Assembly: GCA_002345545.1 (NCBI GenBank)
Contig: DDVW01000057.1
Span: 5,277 to 69,276, forward strand
Length of the DNA stretch: 64,000 bases
Reading direction: 5' to 3'
Source of the DNA: Stenotrophomonas sp. UBA2302
Lineage (GTDB): Bacteria > Pseudomonadota > Gammaproteobacteria > Xanthomonadales > Xanthomonadaceae
This document shows positions 54,769 through 62,984 of this stretch, piece after piece. Below the pieces are notes generated by a model that saw nothing but the letters and a program-made list of their open reading frames with translations, was not told where the DNA came from and did no database searches. Position 1 is the first letter of the stretch, and each line of letters starts with the position of its first letter. The position numbers were made by a program, and so were the translations under genes.

Positions 54769-55788
54769 ATGTCCGACCAGTCCCGCCAGATGCTGCTTGA
54801 TCCCGGTTTCGAACTGACCCTGCGCCCGATGCGCTACCCGCACTTCTACGAGATGTACCGCAATGCGATCAAGAACTCGTGGACGGTGGAGGAGATCAAT
54901 TTCCAGATCGACATCAGTGACCTGCACGGCAAGATGTCGCCGGCCGACCGCCACCTGATCCACCGTCTGGTCGCGTTCTTCGCCACCGGTGATTCGATTG
55001 TGGCCAACAACCTGGTGCTGAACCTGTACCAGCACCTCAACGCGCCCGAGGCGCGCATGTACCTGTCGCGGCAGCTGTACGAGGAAGCGCTGCATGTGCA
55101 GTTCTACCTGACCCTGCTGGACAACTACCTGCCCGATCCGGACGAGCGCGCCAAGGCGTTCGCTGCGGTGGAGAACATTCCGGCGATCAAGACCAAGGCC
55201 GATTTCTGCTTCAGGTGGATCGACTCGATCCAGGACCTCAGGCGCATCGAGACCCGTGCGCAGCGCCGCCAGTTCCTGCTCAACCAGATCTGCTTTGCCG
55301 CCTGCATCGAAGGCCTGTTCTTCTTTGCCGCCTTCGCCTACGTGTACTACTTCCGCTCGCGCGGGCTGCTGCCGGGGCTGGCCTCGGGCACCAACTGGGT
55401 GTTCCGCGACGAAAGCTGCCACATGGAGTTCGCCTTCGAGTGCGTGAGTACCGTGCGCGAGGAGGAGCCGGAGCTGTTCGACGAGGAGATGAAGCAGCAG
55501 GTCTACAAGATGCTGGCCGAGGCGATCGAATGCGAGGTGCAATTCGCCGAAGACGTGCTGTCCGGCGGCGTGGCCGGCATCTCCACCCGCGACATGCGCC
55601 AGTACCTGCAGCATTGCGCCGACAACCACTTCCTCAAGCTGGGCATGGAGAAGAAGTACAACGTGCGCAACCCGCTGCCGTTCATGGAGCTGCAGGATGT
55701 GCAGGAACTGACCAATTTCTTCGAGCGCCGTGCCTCGGCCTACCAGGTCGGTGTGCAGGGCGAGGTGGCGTTCGACATGGCGTTCTGA
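54769..55788 (+). CDS. nrdB: class Ia ribonucleotide reductase beta subunit
   Basis: The radical-generating subunit, 339 residues. Comparison with E. coli R2 places the iron ligands at Asp75, Glu106 and His109 (YEEALH) and the radical Tyr at Tyr113, with the same 31-residue step from Asp to Glu. The second half-site is in CIEGLFFF and RDESCHMEFAF. So it is a tyrosyl-radical diiron protein. It follows nrdA by 116 bases that contain an ACCGCCGCC/GGCGGCGGT hairpin (54663-54689). Both are read from the riboswitch-controlled promoter, unless the hairpin trims the message. Confidence 0.95.
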   Translation: MSDQSRQMLLDPGFELTLRPMRYPHFYEMYRNAIKNSWTVEEINFQIDISDLHGKMSPADRHLIHRLVAFFATGDSIVANNLVLNLYQHLNAPEARMYLSRQLYEEALHVQFYLTLLDNYLPDPDERAKAFAAVENIPAIKTKADFCFRWIDSIQDLRRIETRAQRRQFLLNQICFAACIEGLFFFAAFAYVYYFRSRGLLPGLASGTNWVFRDESCHMEFAFECVSTVREEEPELFDEEMKQQVYKMLAEAIECEVQFAEDVLSGGVAGISTRDMRQYLQHCADNHFLKLGMEKKYNVRNPLPFMELQDVQELTNFFERRASAYQVGVQGEVAFDMAF

Positions 55789-55873
55789 GCCGTCACGCCG
55801 GCTGTTCTAAAATGGCGGCCTCCCCACAAGGTCCACGGCGCTGTCGCCGTGGGCCGCACGTCGCAGGACTGTC

Positions 55874-56272
55874 ATGACCCCCATTGCCGAAACCACGCCG
55901 CCCACCGAGATCCGCATGGCGGAAATCGTGTTCCCCAACCACACCAACCACATGGGCACGCTGTTCGGCGGGCAGGCGCTGGCATGGATGGACAAGGCCG
56001 CGTTCCTGGCTGCGGCCCGCTACTCGCGTCACACCGTGGTGACCGCACGTTCGGACCAGGTCGATTTCAAGCTGCCGATCCGCGTCGGGCAGATGGTGGA
56101 GACCATCGGCCGCGTGGTGCGGGTCGGGCGCAGCTCGATGACCGTGGAAGTGGAGCTGGTCACCGAGGACCTGCACAGCGGCGAGCGCAAGCTGTGCACC
56201 AAGGGCACCTTCGTGATGATCGCGCTGGACACCGATGGCCACCCGACCGCGGTGCCGGCATTGCCGCGTTGA
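55874..56272 (+). CDS. acyl-CoA thioesterase, hotdog fold (YciA-like)
   Basis: A 132-residue hotdog protein. The N-terminal part is VFPNHTNHMGTLFGGQALAWMD, with the catalytic Asp in the helix, and RSDQVDFKLPIRVGQMVE follows. This is the BACH/YciA-type acyl-CoA hydrolase pattern, a cytoplasmic enzyme for medium to long acyl-CoAs. A TAAAAT at 55808-55813 may be the -10. The sirtuin gene overlaps its stop. Confidence 0.9.
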   Translation: MTPIAETTPPTEIRMAEIVFPNHTNHMGTLFGGQALAWMDKAAFLAAARYSRHTVVTARSDQVDFKLPIRVGQMVETIGRVVRVGRSSMTVEVELVTEDLHSGERKLCTKGTFVMIALDTDGHPTAVPALPR

Positions 56273-57141
56273 GTCGCCCGGTCGTGGACGGCGCATCCGC
56301 GGTTCCTGCAGAAACGCCGGCGGCGCTGCCGCTCACCGGCCTGCCGGACTTCATTGCCCGCCACCGCCGGTTGCTGGTGATCACCGGTGCCGGCTGCAGC
56401 ACCGATTCGGGCATCCCCGACTACCGTGATGCCGACGGGCAGTGGAAACGCACACCGCCGGTGGACTACCGCGCGTTCATGGCCGAGCCGGCCACGCGCC
56501 AGCGCTACTGGGCGCGCAGCCTGCTGGGCTGGCCGGGTTTCGAACAGGCCCGGCCCAATGGCAGCCACCATGCGCTGGCGGCACTGGAAGCGGACGGCCG
56601 CATCGAACTGCTGCTGACCCAGAACGTGGACGGACTGCACCAGCGTGCCGGCAGCCGCGCTGTCATCGACCTGCACGGGCGGCTGGATCAGGTGCGCTGC
56701 ATGGGCTGCGAGGCGCGGTCCGCGCGTGCGGTGTTGCAGCAGCGCCTGCTCGATACCAATCCCGGCTGGCAGGCGCGGGAGGCGACGCCCGCGCCTGACG
56801 GTGATGCCGATCTGGAAGCGGATTTTTCCGGCTTCCGGGTGCCGGCCTGCGTGCATTGCGGCGGCATCCTCAAGCCGGACGTGGTGTTCTTCGGCGAGAA
56901 CGTACCGCGCGTGCGGGTGGAAGCGGTGCATGCGCATCTGCGCCGGGCCGATGCGGTGCTGGTGGTCGGTTCTTCGCTGATGGTCTATTCCGGATTCCGT
57001 TTCGTGCAGGCGGCGGCGAGCAACGGTCTGCCGGTGGCGGCGGTGAACCTGGGCCGTACCCGCGCAGACCACCTGCTCGCGCTGAAGATCCAGCAGCCGT
57101 GCGCACAGGCACTGGCATTCCTGCTGCCGGCAAACGGCTGA
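56269..57141 (+). CDS. Sir2-family NAD-dependent protein deacylase
   Basis: A 290-residue sirtuin. The NAD-binding GAGCSTDSGIPDYR is at 40-53, the catalytic region TQNVDGLHQRAGS and IDLHGRLD follow, and four cysteines for zinc are in CMGC and CVHCG. Proteobacterial sirtuins remove acyl groups from lysines of metabolic enzymes, for example acetyl-CoA synthetase. The TTG at 56269 overlaps the thioesterase stop (TTGA); a GTG at 56284 is the alternative. This is the longer class II-like bacterial form. Confidence 0.9.
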   Translation: MSRPVVDGASAVPAETPAALPLTGLPDFIARHRRLLVITGAGCSTDSGIPDYRDADGQWKRTPPVDYRAFMAEPATRQRYWARSLLGWPGFEQARPNGSHHALAALEADGRIELLLTQNVDGLHQRAGSRAVIDLHGRLDQVRCMGCEARSARAVLQQRLLDTNPGWQAREATPAPDGDADLEADFSGFRVPACVHCGGILKPDVVFFGENVPRVRVEAVHAHLRRADAVLVVGSSLMVYSGFRFVQAAASNGLPVAAVNLGRTRADHLLALKIQQPCAQALAFLLPANG

Positions 57142-57248
57142 ATCGCGCGCATCGCTGGATATGCGAAACAGTGATCCATCGGCGTGGTTGTGCGCGCGGA
57201 CGGACAGGGGTGCAATAGCGCCCGGTTTTTCCTGTCCGTGAGTCTGTT

Positions 57249-58343
57249 TTGAGCCAGCTGTTCTCGCCGATCACCTTCGGCCCGTTGTCGTTGTCCAACC
57301 GCATCGTCATCGCCCCGATGTGCCAGTACTCCAGCACCGACGGGCTGGCCAATGACTGGCACCGCATCCATCTGGGCCAGCTGGCGCAGTCCGGCGCCGG
57401 GCTGCTGATCCTGGAAGCCACCGCGGTGCTGCCGGAAGGGCGTATCAGCTGGGCCGATCTGGGTCTGTGGGATGACGCCACCGAAGCGGCACTGGCCGCG
57501 GTGCTGGCCTCGGTGCGGCAGTGGTCGCCGATGCCGATCGGGGTGCAGCTGGCGCATGCCGGGCGCAAGGCCTCCACTGCGCGGCCGTGGGACGGTGGTG
57601 GTGCGCTGCCGCCGGACGATCCCGATGGCTGGCAGACGCTGGCGCCGTCGGCCTGCGGCTATCTGGACAGCGATCCGACACCGCAGGCGCTGGACAGTGC
57701 CGGCATCGACGCGGTGGTCGACGCGTTTGTCGAAGCCGCGCGTCGCGCCGAGCGGATCGGGCTGGAGCTGATCGAGATCCACGCCGCACACGGCTACCTG
57801 CTGCACCAGTTCCTGTCGCCGCTGAGCAACCAGCGCGATGACGAATACGGCGGCTCGCTGGAGAACCGCCTGCGCCTGCTGGTGCGGGTGTTCGATGCGG
57901 TGCGTGAAGCGGTCTCGGAAAAGATCAGCGTCGGCGTGCGGATCTCGGCCACCGACTGGGTCGAAGGCGGCTGGGATCTACCGCAGAGCATGGCGCTGGC
58001 GCAGGTGCTCGATGCCCGCGGCTGCCAGTTCCTGCATGTCTCCAGCGGTGGCTTGGATCATCGGCAGAAGATTCCGGTGGCACCGGGTTACCAGGTGCCG
58101 TTCGCCGCGGCGATCAAGCCGCTGGTGAACATGCCGGTGATCGCGGTGGGACTGATCACCGAACCCCGCCAGGCCGAGGCCATCGTCAGCAACGGGAAGG
58201 CCGATGCGATCGCGCTGGCGCGCGGTATCCTCTACGACCCGCGCTGGCCGTGGCATGCCGCCGCGGCATTGGGAGCCAAGGTGACGCCGGCGCCGCAATA
58301 CCTGCGCTGTGAGCCGCAGGACGCACGCGGGGTGTTCGGTTGA
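57249..58343 (+). CDS. old yellow enzyme, XenA/YqjM-like
   Basis: An FMN-dependent ene-reductase of 364 residues with a TIM barrel. The XenA/YqjM subgroup mark is Cys in APMCQYSSTDG together with NDWHRIHLGQLAQSG; HAGRKAS and EIHAAHGYLLHQFLSP carry the substrate-binding His/Asn and catalytic Tyr regions. It reduces activated C=C bonds such as in electrophilic enones. The start is a TTG at 57249. The DUF2798 gene overlaps its stop. Confidence 0.92.
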   Translation: MSQLFSPITFGPLSLSNRIVIAPMCQYSSTDGLANDWHRIHLGQLAQSGAGLLILEATAVLPEGRISWADLGLWDDATEAALAAVLASVRQWSPMPIGVQLAHAGRKASTARPWDGGGALPPDDPDGWQTLAPSACGYLDSDPTPQALDSAGIDAVVDAFVEAARRAERIGLELIEIHAAHGYLLHQFLSPLSNQRDDEYGGSLENRLRLLVRVFDAVREAVSEKISVGVRISATDWVEGGWDLPQSMALAQVLDARGCQFLHVSSGGLDHRQKIPVAPGYQVPFAAAIKPLVNMPVIAVGLITEPRQAEAIVSNGKADAIALARGILYDPRWPWHAAAALGAKVTPAPQYLRCEPQDARGVFG

Positions 58344-58597
58344 TGGTACCGGTGCGGCGTGACTGGCGGTTGCCACCTCGCGCGATGCCCTGGGTGTTCG
58401 CGTTCTACATGGCCGCGATCATGGCGTTGCTGATGTGCACGGTGATCATCGCCAGCAACACCGGCATCGATGGCGGCCTGCCCCTGCGCATCCTGCGTGC
58501 CTATGTGCTGGCGATGCCGGTGGCGTTCGCGTGCGTGCTGCTGGTACGGCCGCTGGTTGGCCGGCTGGTACGGCTGAGCGTGTGTGACGGTGGCTGA
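58343..58597 (+). CDS. DUF2798 small membrane protein
   Basis: An 84-residue protein with two hydrophobic helices (AMPWVFAFYMAAIMALLMCTVII in part, then AYVLAMPVAFACVLLVRP) and the DUF2798 length. Unknown function. Its ATG shares one base with the old yellow enzyme stop (TGATG), so it is co-translated with it. Confidence 0.8.
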   Translation: MVPVRRDWRLPPRAMPWVFAFYMAAIMALLMCTVIIASNTGIDGGLPLRILRAYVLAMPVAFACVLLVRPLVGRLVRLSVCDGG

Positions 58598-58669
58598 GCG
58601 CCGGGGTGCTTGGTTGCAGTTGTCAGCATTGCGTGCGGCGGCACAGCGTTGACTTAGACTCCACCGGCT

Positions 58670-59521
58670 ATGCGCCCCGACTACATCCTCACCCTGTCCT
58701 GCCCGGACCGTCCCGGCATCGTCTACCGCGTCTCCGGCCTGCTGTTCGATGCCGGTTGCAACATCCTCGATGCGCAGCAGTTCGGCGACGAGGAAAGTGG
58801 TCGTTTCTTTCTGCGCGTGCATTTCGACATGGGTGCTGCCGGTGATGAGCCGGAGGTGCGCGCGCAACTGCAGGCGCTGGGTGAGTCGTTCGCGATGGAC
58901 TGGCAGCTGCATGACGCGCGCCGTCGCGCACGGCTGCTGGTGCTGGTCAGCAAACAGGGCCACTGCCTGAACGATCTGCTGTTCCGCACCCACAGCCGCC
59001 AGCTGAAGGTGGATATTGCCGCGGTGGCTTCCAACCATGCCGACTTCACTGCGCTGGCCGGCTCCTACGGCGTGCCGTTCCATCACCTGCCGGTGAGCGC
59101 GGAGAACCGTGAGCAGCAGGAGCAGCAGATCCTCGATCTGGTCGAGCGCGAGCGCATCGATCTGGTGGTGCTGGCGCGTTACATGCAGATCCTGTCACCA
59201 CGGCTGTGCCAGGCGCTGGCCGGTCGCGCGATCAACATCCACCACAGTTTCCTGCCCAGCTTCAAGGGCGCGCAGCCGTATCACCAGGCGCACGCGCGCG
59301 GGGTGAAGATCATCGGCGCCACCGCGCATTACGTCACCAGCGATCTGGACGAAGGTCCGATCATCGAGCAGGACGTGGCGCGGGTGGATCACGCGATGAC
59401 GCCGCGCGATCTGGTGCAGCTGGGCAGCGATACCGAATCGCTGGTGCTGGCGCGCGCGGTGCGCCGCCATGTCGAGCATCGCATCCTGCTCAACGGTCAT
59501 CGCACGGTGGTGTTCCGCTGA
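58670..59521 (+). CDS. purU: formyltetrahydrofolate deformylase
   Basis: Hydrolyses 10-formyl-THF to THF and formate, balancing one-carbon units. The 283 residues comprise an N-terminal ACT domain (about 1-80: YILTLSCPDRPGIVYRVSGLL) and a C-terminal formyltransferase domain with NIHHSFLPSFKGA, which holds the catalytic Asn/His, and the Asp in SDLDEGPII. All are intact. A near -10 TAGACT lies 9 bases before the ATG, suggesting a very short leader. It may matter for the one-carbon flow that feeds methionine and purine synthesis. Confidence 0.95.
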   Translation: MRPDYILTLSCPDRPGIVYRVSGLLFDAGCNILDAQQFGDEESGRFFLRVHFDMGAAGDEPEVRAQLQALGESFAMDWQLHDARRRARLLVLVSKQGHCLNDLLFRTHSRQLKVDIAAVASNHADFTALAGSYGVPFHHLPVSAENREQQEQQILDLVERERIDLVVLARYMQILSPRLCQALAGRAINIHHSFLPSFKGAQPYHQAHARGVKIIGATAHYVTSDLDEGPIIEQDVARVDHAMTPRDLVQLGSDTESLVLARAVRRHVEHRILLNGHRTVVFR

Positions 59522-59575
59522 GGCAGTGGCCGGACCGGGGATGGTGGCAATGCCGCCACTCCGCCACCGGTCATT

Positions 59576-60196
59576 TCAGAGCAGATCGATTCCCGCCGCA
59601 TCCAGCGCGATGCGGGTGGCGCTGTCGCTGTCGGTCGATACCGGCCGGCTCAGCTCCCACAGCAGGCGCACGCGGAAGCCGCTGATCGCCGCGTCCTGCG
59701 CGCTCCACAGCACGCAGTAGTCGCGTGCCAGCCCGCAGACGTGCACCTCGGCGATACCACGTTCGTGCAGCCAGCCGGCCAGTCCGGTGACCGGGCGTTC
59801 CCCGTCGGGGCCGGTGTTCTCGCGGAAGGCGCTGTAGGAATCCACCTGCCGGCGCATGCCCTTGCGCAGGATCAGGTCGGTGCTGCGCCAGTCCACGCGC
59901 GGGTCGAGCGCCGCCCCGACCGTTCCCTGCACGCAATGGTCCGGCCACAGGGTCTGCGGCTGGCCATGCAGGTCGATCGTGTCGAATGGAGTGCGGCCGG
60001 GGTGCTGGCTGGCGAAGGAAGCATGGTCGGCCGGATGCCAGTCCTGGGTGGCCACCACCGTGGCATAGCGTCCGCCGGCCAGCAGCGCGGCGATGCCGGG
60101 CACGATGGCGTCACCCTGCGGGCAGGGCAGCGCGCCGCCGGGCATGAAGTCCGGCTGCAGGTCCACCACCAGCAGCGCAACGTCGTTTGCGTACAT
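59576..60196 (-). CDS. pncA: nicotinamidase
   Basis: Deamidates nicotinamide to nicotinate for NAD salvage. 206 residues with the cysteine-hydrolase triad: Asp in ALLVVDLQPDF, Lys in LILRKGM and Cys in CGLARDYCV; the metal-binding QDWHPADHASF is also there. The ATG at 60196 (MYANDVALLVV) is the conserved start. TAAACT further upstream on the minus strand at about 60225 may be its -10. It could recycle nicotinamide released by the sirtuin encoded 3 kb away. Confidence 0.94.
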   Translation of the reverse strand: MYANDVALLVVDLQPDFMPGGALPCPQGDAIVPGIAALLAGGRYATVVATQDWHPADHASFASQHPGRTPFDTIDLHGQPQTLWPDHCVQGTVGAALDPRVDWRSTDLILRKGMRRQVDSYSAFRENTGPDGERPVTGLAGWLHERGIAEVHVCGLARDYCVLWSAQDAAISGFRVRLLWELSRPVSTDSDSATRIALDAAGIDLL

Positions 60197-60294
60197 CGAC
60201 TGATTCCTGACACGGGCAGATGGACAGTTTACGTGGGCCACCGGCGGGAGGATATTCAGCTCACCGCCTGCGCTGGCCGGGACGGGAGAGGGAC

Positions 60295-60987
60295 ATGATC
60301 GCGTGGTGGGAAATCGGTATGCGGCTGCTGCTGGCGGCGCTGCTGGGCGCGGTGATCGGCATCAACCGTGGACGCCTGGAATGGGCGGCGGGACTGCGTA
60401 CGCACATGCTGGTCTGCGTGGGTTCGGCGCTGGCGATGATCGTGTCGGCCTTCGGTTTCTTCGATGTGCTGGGCCGGCCCAACGTGGTGCTCGATCCTTC
60501 GCGCATCGCCGCGCAGGTGGTCAGCGGCGTCGGCTTCCTGGGTGCCGGCACCATCCTGTTCCTGCAACGCGAGCAGGTGATCCGTGGCCTGACCACCGCG
60601 GCGGGGTTGTGGGCGGTGGCCTCGGTGGGACTGGCGGCCGGCGCCGGTCTGTATGTGGCGGCAGTGATGACCACGCTGTTGCTGTGGGCGATTCTGGCCC
60701 TGCTCAAGCCGCTGGAGCAGCGCTATCTGCGTCGCCGTGCGCGCAGTGGCCGGCTGCGTTTGCGGGTGGCGGCAGGCACACCGCTGGCGCGGGTGGAAGC
60801 GGCGGCCAGTGCCGCGGGCCTGCCGGTGAAACGGATCACCCTGCGGCCACGCGAGCAGGACAACGACATCGTCGATATCGATTGCGATCCCCCGTTGCCG
60901 CGCGAGCAGTTGCTGGCCAAGGCGCAGCAGCTGGGAGGCGTTGAAGGGGTGGTGTCGGTGGAGCTGCCGGGGTTGGCACTGGGCTGA
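60295..60987 (+). CDS. MgtC/SapB-family membrane protein
   Basis: A 230-residue inner-membrane protein. The MgtC domain spans about residues 1-140 with four or five helices and the motif [25 protein letters not shown], then [13 protein letters not shown]-terminal ACT-like cytoplasmic domain (about 150-230) ends [11 protein letters not shown]. Some members inhibit the F-ATPase and aid survival in low Mg2+; in environmental species the role is open. The ATG at 60295 has GGGAGAGGGA before it. Confidence 0.88.
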   Translation: MIAWWEIGMRLLLAALLGAVIGINRGRLEWAAGLRTHMLVCVGSALAMIVSAFGFFDVLGRPNVVLDPSRIAAQVVSGVGFLGAGTILFLQREQVIRGLTTAAGLWAVASVGLAAGAGLYVAAVMTTLLLWAILALLKPLEQRYLRRRARSGRLRLRVAAGTPLARVEAAASAAGLPVKRITLRPREQDNDIVDIDCDPPLPREQLLAKAQQLGGVEGVVSVELPGLALG

Positions 60988-61026
60988 GCGCGGAAGCTCC
61001 AGAGCGGGCCTCCGCGACAGCCGTCA

Positions 61027-61234
61027 TCAGGCGGCGAACTCCGCCCGCAGCACCTGCGCCATGGGTTTCCGGCCAGTACCGGGTTTTCAGGCCGCAATCC
61101 GGGCTCACCCAGAGCGGTTCCGCTGGCAGCACCGCACTCGCCTTGCGCAGCAGCGCCACCATCACGGTGGGGTCGGGGATGCGCGCCGAGCGGATGTCGC
61201 AGACACCGGGGCCGATCTGGCTGGGATGGTCGAA
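61027..61234 (-). pseudogene. metE: remnant of metE (cobalamin-independent methionine synthase), C-terminal end only
   Basis: On the minus strand 61234-61064 translates to [32 protein letters not shown], then [17 protein letters not shown], which is the zinc-site C-terminal end of MetE (IGPGVYDIHSPR and NPDCGLKTR). The frame then breaks after WPET and resumes in another frame as [11 protein letters not shown] followed by a TGA at 61029-61027, the normal MetE ending, with several residues lost at the junction. Nothing of the other ~680 residues is found upstream. It is a decayed fragment. Confidence 0.78.
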
Positions 61235-61541
61235 GCGCACCCGGGAGGCTCCAGGTCGAATCGGAAGACACGGTGTCTCCCGGCCCCGGCCGGTCTTCGG
61301 GCTGATGGACGCGGATGTACCGGTGCATCCACCTATTGGCCGTCGCTTCCCGGGTGTGAACCCAGTGCCGATGACGGCGGTCGTTTCCATGGCGGAAAGG
61401 GGGCGGCAATGGGAGCGGCGATTCTACGTGCTGCGCTGTGCGTGGATATCGGGGGCGCTCTTACGCCGGCTCTATACACTCCGCCCGCCGTGCCCCGGCT
61501 GTCGGCCGACAGCTGTTGGCGTGCAGGGCGTGGAGGCGGAC
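61235..61541. other. 307-base stretch without a recognised gene
   Basis: Between the metE remnant and the Slam-like gene. Long frames cross it but their composition looks random. A TATACA at 61473-61478 may be the -10 for the downstream pair; nothing else stands out. It may hold unrecognisable decayed metE sequence. Confidence 0.35.
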
Positions 61542-62975
61542 GTGGGCAATACAGGCAGTTGTAGGCAGTGCTGTCATCAGGCAGCGCAGGTACTGGGTGC
61601 GCGCAGCCGGCGGGCATGGGCGGCGTTGCTGACGGCGACGCTGTGTGCGGCGGCCGCAGGCAATGCCGGGGCGCAGCACCGTTCCTACAACCTGCCGGCC
61701 GCGGTGCCGGCGGCTGAAGTGGAGCAGCTGGAGGCGCAGCGCCGCGAACTGTTCCAGAAGATCCTCGCCAACCCGGCCGATGTCGATGCCGGCTTCGCCT
61801 ATGCGGTGCTGTCCACCCGCGTGGGCGATTACGAAGCGGCCATCGGTACTTACGAGCGCCTGCTGGTGCAGCATCCGGGTACGCCGCGGCTGCAACTTGA
61901 ACTGGCGGCGCTGTACTTCCGGCTCGGCGCCTATCCGCAGGCGCGGATGCTGTTCGAGGCGGTGCTGGCACGGGCCGATACGCCGGACACGGTGCGCATG
62001 AAGGTCAGGGGCTATCTGGAGGTGATCGATGCCGGCAAGCGGCAGCGCAGCGGATTTTCCGGGCGACTGATGCTGGGCAGCCGCTGGGAAAGCAACGCCA
62101 ACGCGGCCCCCGACGTGAATTCGATTTCCCTCAACGGCATGGATTTCCTGCTGGCGCCGGAATCGCGCGCGGCCAGCGATCTCAGTGGCCAGCTCGGTGT
62201 GAACCTGCGCTACCGCCACCTGCTGTCGCGGCACGGTGATCGGTTGGAGGTGTCGCTGGGCGGCTCGGGCAACCGCTACCGTGAGCTGGGCCGGCTCGGC
62301 AGCCAGGTGCTGGAGTTGCGGGCGGGCCCGGATCTATCGCTCAGCCGCGTCGGCCTGCGCGATGCGCGGCTGTCGCTCAGTGCGGTGGCCGGGCAGATGT
62401 GGCTGCAGGGCGCGCGCTACATGCACTCCGATGGTCTGGCGCTGGCCTACCGGCAACCGATGGGGCGCGAGGCTTCGCTGGCTGTGAGCCTGGACTACCG
62501 CGCTGAGCGTTACACCCCGCCTGCGGCGCAGGCCAGCGCGGCGGAGTTTTCCGGCCAGCGCTATCGCGCGGGCGTGAGCTATACCCGCCAGCAGGCCACC
62601 GACTGGCAGTGGATGCTCGGATCGGGGATCGAACGCCGCAAGGCGCGCGCCGATTACAACGCGTACTGGGAGCCGCGTCTGAATGCGGCTGTCAGCCACC
62701 GCTTCGCCGCGCCGCTGGGCGCTGGCCGCCAGCCCTGGACGCTGGCACTGACAGGACAGCTCGCCCGCCGCCACAGCGATGGCCCCATGGCCGTGGTCAA
62801 CCGCCACGAGCGGCAGAAGGGCCATGAACTGATGCTGCAGCTGGTGCAGACCATTCCATTGCGTGACAGCACCGAGCTGCAGCTGTTCGCGGGCTACCGC
62901 GATGTGGATTCGAATTACCAGATCCGCAACTACAGCAACCGGTTCGTCGGCTTTTCCGTGTCACAGAATTTCTGA
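61542..62975 (+). CDS. Slam-like outer-membrane protein: TPR domain plus barrel
   Basis: A 477-residue protein. After a signal-like segment (RRAWAALLTATLCAAAAGNAGAQ) come TPR helices (DVDAGFAYAVLSTRVGDYEAAIG, TPRLQLELAALYFRLGAYPQA) and, from about residue 165, a barrel that opens with FSGRLMLGSRWESNANAAPD, the wording typical of surface lipoprotein assembly modifier (DUF560/Slam) barrels, and ends in a terminal Phe (FSVSQNF). Slams move lipoproteins or other proteins to the cell surface. The GTG at 61542 was chosen because GGAGG lies 5 bases before it. The next gene, 9 bases on, is a secreted FecR-domain protein and is the likely partner. Confidence 0.8.
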   Translation: MGNTGSCRQCCHQAAQVLGARSRRAWAALLTATLCAAAAGNAGAQHRSYNLPAAVPAAEVEQLEAQRRELFQKILANPADVDAGFAYAVLSTRVGDYEAAIGTYERLLVQHPGTPRLQLELAALYFRLGAYPQARMLFEAVLARADTPDTVRMKVRGYLEVIDAGKRQRSGFSGRLMLGSRWESNANAAPDVNSISLNGMDFLLAPESRAASDLSGQLGVNLRYRHLLSRHGDRLEVSLGGSGNRYRELGRLGSQVLELRAGPDLSLSRVGLRDARLSLSAVAGQMWLQGARYMHSDGLALAYRQPMGREASLAVSLDYRAERYTPPAAQASAAEFSGQRYRAGVSYTRQQATDWQWMLGSGIERRKARADYNAYWEPRLNAAVSHRFAAPLGAGRQPWTLALTGQLARRHSDGPMAVVNRHERQKGHELMLQLVQTIPLRDSTELQLFAGYRDVDSNYQIRNYSNRFVGFSVSQNF

Positions 62976-62984
62976 GGAGCCGAT

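Noticed and set aside
61143..61541. Upstream extension of the Slam-like protein (open frame from 61143)
   Set aside because: The extension overlaps the metE remnant and has no signal peptide; a strong GGAGG and a signal-like segment support the GTG at 61542.
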